From Thiobacillus denitrificans (lineage in GTDB: Bacteria > Pseudomonadota > Gammaproteobacteria > Burkholderiales > Thiobacillaceae): a stretch of DNA of 42,179 nt. A program made the position numbers and the translations under genes. The stretch lies in assembly GCA_002424845.1 (NCBI GenBank), contig DILD01000003.1:1-42179 (forward strand), written 5' to 3'. The notes under the pieces were generated by a model that saw only the letters and a program-made list of their open reading frames with translations, had not been told where the DNA came from and did not search any database. Positions 1 through 8,600 of this stretch are shown piece by piece (within the stretch, counting starts at the first letter, position 1; each line of letters starts with the position of its first letter).

Positions 1-170
1 CCCATGTCCTTCAGGTGCACGTGGCCCGGAACGAACTGGGTGAACGAGTTGGCGATGGCGATGATGGGCTTGTTGAAGTCGCCATCCTTCATGCCGGTGG
101 CGCGCCACAGCGCACGGGCACCGGCCATGTTGCGGCCGCGGGTAGTCGTCCAGGAACGGTAGTCAGGCAT
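1..170 (-). CDS. ilvD: Dihydroxy-acid dehydratase, N-terminal fragment
   Basis: The reverse strand encodes an open frame beginning MPDYRSWTTTRGRNMAGARA and running off the window edge after about 56 codons. This closely matches the N-terminus of IlvD, including the segments GRNMAGARALWRATG and NSFTQFVPGHVHL. IlvD is a cytoplasmic iron-sulfur dehydratase in valine, leucine and isoleucine synthesis. The ATG at 168-170 is the natural start because conservation begins there. Only the first tenth of the protein is present, so the cluster cysteines and the rest of the active site cannot be checked. It is divergent from lgt, with a short shared upstream region. Confidence 0.93.
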   Translation of the reverse strand, partial: MPDYRSWTTTRGRNMAGARALWRATGMKDGDFNKPIIAIANSFTQFVPGHVHLKDM

Positions 171-189
171 GATGGTCACTCAGGCAATC

Positions 190-195
190 TATAAT
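190..195 (+). promoter_or_regulatory. Candidate -10 element upstream of lgt
   Basis: TATAAT is an exact match to the sigma-70 -10 hexamer and lies 42 bases before the chosen lgt start, in the ilvD-lgt divergent region. No convincing -35 hexamer sits 16-18 bases upstream, so the call rests on the -10 match alone. Confidence 0.4.
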
Positions 196-237
196 CAGCC
201 GGACATTTTACCCGCGCCGCCCCAACCCGGACACCTC

Positions 238-1020
238 ATGCTCATTCATCCGCAATTCGATCCCGTCGCCCTGCAACTCGGCCCTGTCGCCATCCACTGG
301 TACGGCCTCATGTACCTCATCGCCTTCGCGCAGGTGATTCTGCTCGGGCGCTGGTGCATCGCCCACCGGCCAGGGTCGGGATGGAACGCGCAGATGCTCG
401 ACGACGTGCTGTTCTACGGCGTGCTTGGCGTCATCCTCGGCGGCCGGCTGGGCTACGTGCTGTTCTACAAGCCGATGGAATACCTGGCCCATCCGCTCGA
501 CATCCTGAAGCTGTGGGAAGGTGGCATGAGCTTTCATGGGGGATTTTTGGGCGTCATCCTCGCGATGGCGCTGTTCGCGCACCGGCACAAGCTGCGCTGG
601 CTGGCCGTCACCGACTTCATCGCACCGCTGGTGCCGCTGGGCCTGGCCGCCGGGCGGCTCGGCAATTTCATCAACGGCGAACTGTGGGGGCGCGCCACCG
701 ATCTGCCCTGGGGCATGGTGTTTCCGCAGGCGGGCGACGGCATCGCGCGCCATCCCTCGCAGCTCTATCAGGTTGCCGGCGAGGGCCTGCTGCTGTTTCT
801 CATTCTGTGGCTGTATTCGAAGAAGCCGCGTCCGCTCGGCGCCGTCTCCGGCGTGTTCCTGATCGGCTACGGCGCTTTCCGCTTCCTGGCCGAATTCGCC
901 CGCGAACCCGACAGCTTTCTGGGCCTCCTGGGGCTCGGCCTCTCCATGGGGCAATGGCTGTCGCTGCCGATGGTGGCCGCCGGCCTCTTCATGCTGCGCT
1001 GGGCACGGCGCCAAACATGA
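238..1020 (+). CDS. lgt: Phosphatidylglycerol--prolipoprotein diacylglyceryl transferase
   Basis: Lgt moves diacylglycerol from phosphatidylglycerol to the lipobox cysteine of prolipoproteins, the first step of lipoprotein maturation in the inner membrane. The protein shows the family layout of several hydrophobic helices, the MSFHGGFLG segment, and the signature GRLGNFINGELWGR. The frame is open back to 169, but homology starts at MLIHPQFDPVA, so I take the ATG at 238, giving 260 residues, close to the usual family length. The last codons overlap the ATG of the next gene in an ATGA arrangement, which suggests translational coupling. Confidence 0.95.
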   Translation: MLIHPQFDPVALQLGPVAIHWYGLMYLIAFAQVILLGRWCIAHRPGSGWNAQMLDDVLFYGVLGVILGGRLGYVLFYKPMEYLAHPLDILKLWEGGMSFHGGFLGVILAMALFAHRHKLRWLAVTDFIAPLVPLGLAAGRLGNFINGELWGRATDLPWGMVFPQAGDGIARHPSQLYQVAGEGLLLFLILWLYSKKPRPLGAVSGVFLIGYGAFRFLAEFAREPDSFLGLLGLGLSMGQWLSLPMVAAGLFMLRWARRQT

Positions 1021-1409
1021 CCGGGCGCTGGCGCCAGCCGGATGTCATGCGCCTGTGGCGCGTGACGGGATGGCTCGGTGTCATGCTTGCGCTGGGCCTG
1101 TCGCTGATGCCGCCCGTGCTGAATGAAGGCGGCAACCACACCGACAAGATCGTCCATCTTCTCGGCTATGCCATGCTGACATTCTGGTGGGCCCAGCTCG
1201 TCACGCACCAGCGCTGGAAGCTTGTCGTCGCCGTCGTGTTATTCGGGATCGGCGTCGAACTGCTGCAAGGGCTTACCCCCGACCGCCTGCCCGATCCCCT
1301 CGACGCACTGGCCAACACGCTGGGCGCCCTGCTCGGCTGGCTCGCTGCGCACTGCCTGCCCAATCTCCCGGACCGGCTGATGCATACTGCCCACCGCAAA
1401 ACCCGTTGA
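1017..1409 (+). CDS. VanZ-like integral membrane protein
   Basis: This is a 130-residue protein with about four hydrophobic helices and the VanZ-family pattern: an early helix (LGVMLALGLSLMP), a conserved DKIVHLLGYAMLTFWWAQL segment, and a late GIGVELLQG followed by DPLDALANTLGALLGW. These DK-H and E-LQ...D-AN motifs are typical of VanZ/phosphotransbutyrylase-like membrane proteins, whose biochemical role outside teicoplanin resistance is unknown. The ATG at 1017 overlaps the lgt stop codon. An alternative in-frame ATG lies at 1047. It converges on the cNMP/rhodanese gene with only 48 bases between them. Confidence 0.8.
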   Translation: MTGRWRQPDVMRLWRVTGWLGVMLALGLSLMPPVLNEGGNHTDKIVHLLGYAMLTFWWAQLVTHQRWKLVVAVVLFGIGVELLQGLTPDRLPDPLDALANTLGALLGWLAAHCLPNLPDRLMHTAHRKTR

Positions 1410-1457
1410 AACCGCAATCGAGCGCACCGCCCGTGCCGGGCCGGCAACTGCCCATTA

Positions 1458-2525
1458 TTATTGCGGCTGGGGCTGGGGCTGGGGTTGCGGTTGCGGTTGA
1501 ACGGGATTGACGCCGCTCAGGCCGCCCTCCAGCACACACACATCGAACCCAAGCTGGGCCAGCAAAAAGGCCGCCGCCGTACTGCGCTTGCCGTTCTGGC
1601 AGAAAAGAAGATATTTCTTGTCCTTGTCCAGAGAACGCGCCTTGATACGAAGCAGATAGAGCGGCAAATTCAGGCTGTTTCGCACCGTGCCCGCCCGGAA
1701 CTCATCCTCCAGACGCACGTCGATCGGCTGGACACCCGATTGCAGCAAGGCCTCCGCATTGCCCGCCGTGATCTTCTTCACCATGGGCGCTCTCAGCAAC
1801 TGGTCGAAGTCGTTTTTCGACAAGCGCATCAGCAGCCCGCTGGTCAGCATGGTCACGGTCGCATTGCGGGGGTCTCCCGTCAGCAGCGCCTCTTCGCCGA
1901 AGCCTTCGCCCTTGCCGATTTCCGCCAGCACCTGATTGACGCCGGTTGACGATACCCGGGTGATGCGCGCGCTCCCCTCTCGGATCAGGTAGTAATAATC
2001 GCCCTGCCCGCCCTGTTCGATGATGACGTCGCCCGGCGAGCACACCACCGGCTCGAACTGCTTGAACATGGCGTTGATGTTCTCGGGCGGGACCTTGCGG
2101 AAGGTTGGCTGAGTCAGCACATCCCACATCCAGCTGGTGTCCTCACTGCCGTCATACTCGAAGACTTCGTAGCTTGCCGCCTGGTCGACGCACAGATTGT
2201 CCTCGACCATGTCCTCCTCGATGCAGACCACACGCACCTCGGTCGCCGCTTCGGCGGTGTACATGCGCGGAACGGTTCGGGCCAGCGCATACAGCGCATC
2301 GTCGTCAGCCGCCGTGATCTTGCGGCTTTCGATACCGGACTGACGGCGAATCACCTCGCCCTCGACCAGGAAGTACAGCAGATTGCTTCTGTCCCCTTCG
2401 CGAAAAAGCACACTGCCGGGTGGGAAAGTGCGCTCCTCCGCATGCAGGGCCAGATCCGCCCGAGCGCTGGACGACAAGGATTTCATTGGCACAAAGCGCG
2501 ACAGAATGTCCGGGCTGACAGCCAT
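1458..2525 (-). CDS. Tandem cyclic-nucleotide-binding domains fused to a rhodanese domain
   Basis: The 355-residue protein has three domains. Residues about 1-115 look like a CRP-type beta-roll but lack a recognisable phosphate-binding cassette. Residues about 140-245 form a second cNMP-binding domain with an intact cassette (GFGEEALLTGDPRNATV, about 208-224). Residues about 248-338 are a rhodanese domain with an active-site loop CQNGKRS and a likely catalytic Cys309, so sulfur-transfer chemistry is plausible. The tail from about 341 is a Pro-Gln repeat encoded by hexanucleotide repeats. No signal peptide or membrane segment is visible, so it should be cytoplasmic. It lies downstream of the tpsA gene in the same direction, with 158 bases between. 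The ligand (cAMP or cGMP) and sulfur substrate are unknown. Confidence 0.85.
   Translation of the reverse strand: MAVSPDILSRFVPMKSLSSSARADLALHAEERTFPPGSVLFREGDRSNLLYFLVEGEVIRRQSGIESRKITAADDDALYALARTVPRMYTAEAATEVRVVCIEEDMVEDNLCVDQAASYEVFEYDGSEDTSWMWDVLTQPTFRKVPPENINAMFKQFEPVVCSPGDVIIEQGGQGDYYYLIREGSARITRVSSTGVNQVLAEIGKGEGFGEEALLTGDPRNATVTMLTSGLLMRLSKNDFDQLLRAPMVKKITAGNAEALLQSGVQPIDVRLEDEFRAGTVRNSLNLPLYLLRIKARSLDKDKKYLLFCQNGKRSTAAAFLLAQLGFDVCVLEGGLSGVNPVQPQPQPQPQPQPQ
1461..1497. repeat. Hexanucleotide repeats encoding a Pro-Gln tail
   Basis: On the plus strand, units of TTGCGG and CTGGGG (three perfect CTGGGG in a row at about 1467-1484) encode the terminal (PQ)n tail of the cNMP/rhodanese protein. 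Hexamer repeats keep the frame, so slippage would change only tail length. G-runs on the plus strand are a by-product. Confidence 0.75.
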
Positions 2526-2580
2526 ATCAAGTTACCGAGAAGAATGGTGATGAATGCACAAGCATGTGCGATCCCCGTGA

Positions 2581-2603
2581 CGGGAGACCCCTCAGGTCTC
2601 GCG
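2581..2603 (-). promoter_or_regulatory. Inverted repeat in the leader of the cNMP/rhodanese gene
   Basis: GAGACC at 2584-2589 and GGTCTC at 2595-2600 form a perfect 6-bp stem with a 5-base loop, extended by two more pairs across a mismatch. It lies 56-78 bases before the start codon of the cNMP/rhodanese gene and after the tpsA stop. It could be a weak terminator-like hairpin or an operator. It has no T-run in either direction and matches no riboswitch I know. Confidence 0.35.
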
Positions 2604-2683
2604 TACGGGTAAAAGTAGACAACGGAGCCTTGTTTCAGGTCAAGGGGAAGCAGTGAATCCCCGCCGGAAAACCCGCGCAGGAA

Positions 2684-5600
2684 TCATCCTGTGCAGACCA
2701 TCCTGGTTGACTTGTTGCCTTCTCCCTTGTCCTCGTCGTCGTCCGCCACCGGCTTCACCGTGAACAGGAAGCCGCCGCCGGTCGAAACCTGGGTGACCGA
2801 TTCCCGCAGGATCTGGTCGATCACGGTCACCGTGACTTCGGGATACTCCGGCACGACTGGCACGTCGATCGGGGTCTGGCCCAGTATCCTGAGCACGCCG
2901 CCGCTCAGGCCGACGGTCTCGTTGGGCAAACTCATGCTGGCAAAGCTGCCGCTCTCGCTGCCGAAGGTGAACAGGACGAAGCTGTCTTCGGGCACGGGTA
3001 CGTAGCCGTTGACCGCCGACAGTTGCAGTGTGCCGCCCTGGGTGAAGAGGCCGCCCACGTTGATCTGGTCGTTGGCGGTGGCGTAGGCGGGGTCGCCCAG
3101 TTCCATGATCAGGGTGCTGGTGCTGCCCAGAGTGAGGTCGCCGGTGATGTTGAGAACGCCGGGGGAGTTGCCGGGCGCGAGGGTGCCGCCATTGAGGGTG
3201 ACGTTGCCGCCGATGGTGCCGCTGCCGTTGAGCAGGCCGCCGTTGAGCAGAACGTTGCCCAGGAGGCCGCCATTGACGGTGAGGACGCCGCCGTTCTGGG
3301 TCAGGCCGCCGGCAAAGGCGAGGCTGCCGATGTCGATGTTGATGGTGCCGGTGCTGGCAAAGCTGCCGTTGAAGGTGGTGGTGCCGGCGCCAGCGAGCTT
3401 GTTGACGGTGCCGCTGTTGCTGAAGTCGGCATGGATGGTGGTGTCGGCATGAATATCGAAGGTGCCGGCGTTAACGACGCTGCCGGTGTCGAGGGTGCCG
3501 CCTGCCAGCTTGAGCGTACCCAGTGCGCCGACGCTAACGCCGCCGGTCGAGCTGAAGGTGCCGCCATTGAGGTTGGCCACGCCGCCGTCGACGATGAGGT
3601 GGGCGGCCTGGACGCTACCGCCGGTCTGGGTGAAGCTGCCAGCGGTCTGAGTGAGGCCGGATGCGATGCTCAGGCTGCCGCTGGAAACGCTCAGGTCGAC
3701 GATGCTGTTGGTCAAGCCGTTCAGTGCCAGGCTGCCGCCCGATACGCTGAGCGCGCCGACGACGAGGGTGTCGCCGGAAACGGTGAGGCTGCCGCCCGAT
3801 ACGTCGAGGGCGTTGCCGCTGCTGATGGTGAGGGAGGCGATGAGGTCGTCGCCGCTGTCATGGATCACGGCATGGCCGGCGCTGATCAGCACGTCGTCGG
3901 CTTCGCCCGGCAAGACGCCGAACGACCAGTTCTGGGCGATTCCCCAGCTGAGGCCGCCGGCGGCGTTGGTGAAGGTGTTGGCGCCGTCAAGGGCATAGAT
4001 GAGGCGCGCCGCTTCGTTGGTGGCGAGGTTGTAACCGACGCTGAAGGCGGTGGGCGCGGTCAGCGTGGCGAAGGTGCCTGTGGTCGTGCCGCCTGCGGTC
4101 AGGAAGGAAAAGTAGTTGGCATGGACCGGGATGAAACCGTTGACCAGGCCAGCGGTCAGTGTGCCGTCGAGGGTGACGTCGCCGGATACGGCAAGGACGT
4201 CGTACTCGCCGGCAGCGGTGCCGCCGATCTCGATGTTGAGCGTGCCGCCCGCGCCCTGGGTGTAGTCGCCGACGATGGTCAGGGTGCCTACCGAGTTGCC
4301 GGGTGACACGGTGCCGCCGGTATTGACGACGTCGGCGGTGAGCGTGCCCGCGCCGTGCAGGAGTCCGCCGTTCAGGGTCAAGGTGGTGGCCGTCAGGGTG
4401 CCGTTGTTGAGGATGTCGCCGCCGGCGGCATTGGTCATGCCGAGCAGCACGTCGAGGGCGCCGCCGCTGGCGATGATCAGGCTGCCCGCGTTCGCAAACG
4501 CGCCGCCCGACACGTCGAATGCGGTGCCGGCCTGGATGGAAATCGAGCCGGTCGCCTGGTTGTCGACGCCTTCCCAGGCGAGCAGGCTGCTGGCGGTTCC
4601 CGCCAGGGTGAGGCTGCCTGCGTTGATCAGGCTGCCGTCAATATCGAGGGTGGTGTTGGTGCCCTGGATGGTGACGGTGCCGCCGGCCTGGTTGCTGAAG
4701 TTCTGGTAGACCAGGACGGAGGTCGCATCTCCGTCAAGCAGCAGGCTGCCGGAGTTGATGAAGCCGCCGGAAACGCCGGTTGCAAGATCACTGCCGCCGC
4801 CCAGGTGCATGCTGCCCTGGTTCTTGATGTCGCCCCCGACCGCGATGGAAGCCAGAGGATCGGTCATCGACAGGCTGGCGCCTGCGGCGTTCACGAGTTT
4901 GCCGTCAGCCGACACCGACACGCCCTTGTCCAGGGTCATCGTGGCGGTGTTGACCAGGTCGCCGCCGACGCCGCCCACGCCTTGCACGGACAGGTTGTTG
5001 GCCACGCCCAACGGGGACCAGTCGACATTGAACACGGCCTGCGTCGGCGTGATCAGGATGATGTCGAGATTTGCCTGAAGCGGCGCGTCAATAAAAATGT
5101 CGCCGGTGGTGGAGGTGAGCTGGATACCGTTGCCGACGGTGATACCGGAAAGTGCATAATTGCCGTCGTCGTAGGACGTGACCAGAATGGGCGCGCTGCT
5201 CTTGTAGCGGAAATCGCCCCCGGCACTGCCGCCAATCACCCCCGTGGGGTTGTTCTCTTCAAGCAGGACGGAACCGGATGCCGCCACGCCCAGCCCGGAA
5301 CCTGCCAGTACGGTGCCGGCCTGCTGCACGATATCGCCGGCCTCGGCCCGCAAACCGATCACGCCATTCGATGACGCGCTGTCAAAGTTGCCGCTCCATG
5401 TCGTCGAAAGATTGCCCACGCTCAGGTTGCCCGTGAGCTGGGAAATGAAAATGTGATTGAAACCAGAAACATCGAATCCTGATGCCTGGCTGAAGCCGCC
5501 CGTCACGCCAAGCTCGCCCGTACCATTGCCGCTCAGCCCACCCGACACCAGCTCCAGACTGCCTGAAAAGTACGCCCCGCCCGCTCCGATGGTCAGACTG

Positions 5601-8600
5601 CCGCCATCGATCACGAAATCTGCCTCACACATCAGGGCGTTGATAGCAGCGTGAAGGCCGCTGGTCAGCGTCACCGTTCCGGACCCGGTGCCAATGGCCA
5701 CGTCGTCATCGACGCCGGGCAAGGCGTTGATGTTCCAGTTGAGCACGCTCGTCCACAGCCCGTCGCCGGCCTCACCATCCCAGTAGACAGGACCCAGATA
5801 ACCCGGATGAGGGAGCTGCTCGTTGGCCAGAAGATAGGGATACGACATTGCCTCGTCGATCCCCCAGGTTTCAGCGAAATCCCATCCGGCGAAACTGGCC
5901 TGCTGCTTCATCTGGGCATTCGTCAGGCCGGTTCCCCCGGCGCTGGTTGCTTGGCCGGTCGTCTCGATATCCCAGTAACTGCCGTTGACCGTTCCGATGT
6001 TATAGCCCGCCAGGCCGCCGACATCCACCGAGCCCGTGACAGCTCCGCTGGCATAGCTGGTGTTGATGGTGCCTTGGTTGTTCCCCACCAGGCCCCCGAC
6101 GCTTTCGGAAATCACGGATGGGCCGCTCAGGGCATCGATGCCAGTCACGCTGCCGGTCGCATAGCTGTTGCTGACCGTGCCGGCCGCATCGACCAGACCG
6201 GCCAGACCGCCAACGAACCATTCTCCGCTGACTGCGCCGGTGGCGTAGCTGGTGCTGATCTGGGCCGCGTTTCCGACGTCCTGAATAGTCGATCCGACCA
6301 GACCGCCCACATAACTCGTCCCGCTGACCGCACCCGTGGCATGGCTGCTGCTGATAACGCCTTCGTGTGCGCCGACCAGGCCACCGACGTAATAATCGCC
6401 CGACACGACACCGCTGGCATAACTGCCGCTGATCATGCCAAACTCGGTATCGTTATACCCGACCAGGCCACCGATGTATTGGGACGCTCCCCCGAGACCG
6501 GTCACATCGCCCGTGGCATAACTACCGTTAATGTCGCTCTGGCTGTTCCAGCCCACGAGTCCGCCAACCAGACTGGTTCCACTGACGGCCCCCGTGGCAT
6601 GGCTATCGATGATCGAGCCATTCCAGTTTTTGCCCACCAGTCCGCCGACTTCTTCCGCGCCGGTCACATTTCCGGTCGCGTAGCTGGTGTTGATCTCGTA
6701 ACTGTCGTTGTAACCGACGAGGCCGCCGATGTAAATGGACCCACTCTCGAAGCCCGTCACATGGCCGGTGGCATAACCGCTGTCGATATTGCCCCGGTTG
6801 TATCCGGCCAGACCACCGACCGCCCACTCGCCGCTGACCGCCCCGGTGGCATGGCTGCCGCTGACCCAGCCCTCGCTATAGCCGACCAGTCCACCAACAT
6901 CCCATGAGCCCGTCACCGATCCTTCAGCATAGCTGTCGATGACCGATCCTTCACTCCAGTTCAGACCGACCAGACCACCGATATAATCGGAATAGCCCGC
7001 ATAAGAGGCTGTCCCTGAGACGCCCGTCACGTCGCCGGTCGCGTAGCTGTTGCTGATGTCCCCGTCGTTCTCGCCAACCAGGCCGCCGACATACACCGTC
7101 CCGGCCACCGCCCCTTCAGCATGGCTGTCGCTGATCGTGCCCCAATCGTTATATCCCGCCAGTCCGCCGATGGCCTCAGGGTCGACGCCGGTTCCGGTAA
7201 CCGTTCCGGTCGCATAGCTGTTGCTGATCTCGAAAGCGTTGTAACCCACCAGGCCGCCGACATATCGGTTTCCGCTGACGGCGCCGGTCGCGTAGCTATC
7301 GCTGACCGTGCCTTCGCCCCAGTAGTTAAGGCCCGCCAGACCGCCAACGTAATCCTCCCCGCTCACGGCGCCAGTCGTGTAGCTGTTGCTGATGACGCCA
7401 TAGTGTTCACCGACGAGACCGCCGACGTGACTCAATCCGTTCACCGCACTGGTCACGAAGCTGTTCGTGATCGTGCCATTGCCCGTTCCGGCGAGACCGC
7501 CGACACGCTGCTGGCCGGTCACGCTGCCGCCCAGCAGGCCTACATTACGAACGGCCCCTGTGAAGCCCACGCTTCTGAACAGACCAACGTCATACGTGGT
7601 GGGCCGGTTGACGAAAAGCCCGGTGATGGTGTGGCCCAGTCCGTCGAAGCTGCCGCTAAAAGTGGGCCCGATGGGCGCAAAGCCATCGTAATGGTCGACG
7701 TTCCAGTTCCAGCCGCTGGTCGCGCTGGCGTCGATATTCGAGCCGAGCGCGTAGTAGCCGCCAAGGCCGCCATTCATCCCCTGCAAGTCGAGCGCCGTGG
7801 TGCTGCCTGCAACCCCCAGGCTGTCGATGACGGTATAGCCCTGCCCGCCGATGGCCAGAAAGCCCGCACCCGTTCGCCCCGGGAAATCCACCCGGCCCTT
7901 GAAGCTGCCGTCCGGATTGAAGCCGACCTTGACGGTGCCATCGGCGACGGCAGTATCCGCGCCATTGGTCGCCGCCGGGTTCAGGACGAGCGAGGACGTG
8001 CCCGAAGCCGTCATGACGGCGTTGATGTTGACGTCGCGCGCGGCAGTGAGGGTGAGCGTGTTGGCGCTCCAGCTCACGTCGTCGTTGACGTGGATGTCGC
8101 CGTTGCCGCCCGCCGTGCCGCTGCTCGACTGGATTTCGATGCTGCCGCCGGCGAGGTTGCCTGAGAGCGTGCTGCCGCTGATATTGCCGCCGCTGGCGGC
8201 GATGGTGAAGTCGGCCGGATCGATCAGCCATTTTCCGCCGCCCGTATCCACCTTGACCTCGCCGACGCGCACTTCGGCTGCCGAAGTGTCAACGAAGCCG
8301 CCGCTGTCCGGGCTGCCGTCGCCTTGTGCGGACAGCGCGCCCTGCACCTCGATGCGGCCGGACAACTGGCCGTTATCTTCCACCCTGGCAAGAATGCTGC
8401 CGCCGCTCGTCCCATTGGCCTCGGTCCGGCTGTTGCTGTCGAGCTGCACCTGGCCGGTGGCGCGCAGGTAGACCCGGCCGCCTTCGCGGGTGACGCTGCT
8501 GGCGCTGACCAGTCCGGCCTGCCTGACCAGTCCGCCCACCATGCTGGCGTTGCCGCCCTGGGCAATGATCTGACCTAGGTTGACGGCTTCGCCGCCAGCG

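Noticed and set aside
1461..1485. G-quadruplex in the (CTGGGG)n segment
   Set aside because: Only three runs of four G occur in a row, so a stable three-tier structure is not supported; the coding repeat explains the pattern.
2581..2603. Riboswitch in the leader of the cNMP/rhodanese gene
   Set aside because: Only one short stem is visible and the conserved bases of the classes I know (SAH, c-di-GMP, mini-ykkC) are missing.
2684..3000. Possible contact-dependent inhibition toxin at the TpsA C-terminus with an immunity gene
   Set aside because: The C-terminal region has no toxin-like domain or VENN-type motif, and the next gene downstream is the cNMP/rhodanese protein, not a small immunity gene.
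5955..7515. Regular spacing in the DNA that might suggest a CRISPR array
   Set aside because: The repeats are protein-level GLUG units with diverged DNA and variable length, inside one intact frame.
3023..8164. Long open frames on the plus strand opposite tpsA
   Set aside because: They are mirror images of a GC-rich, repetitive coding region, have biased Ala/Gly/Val or Arg content, and show no domain or ribosome site.
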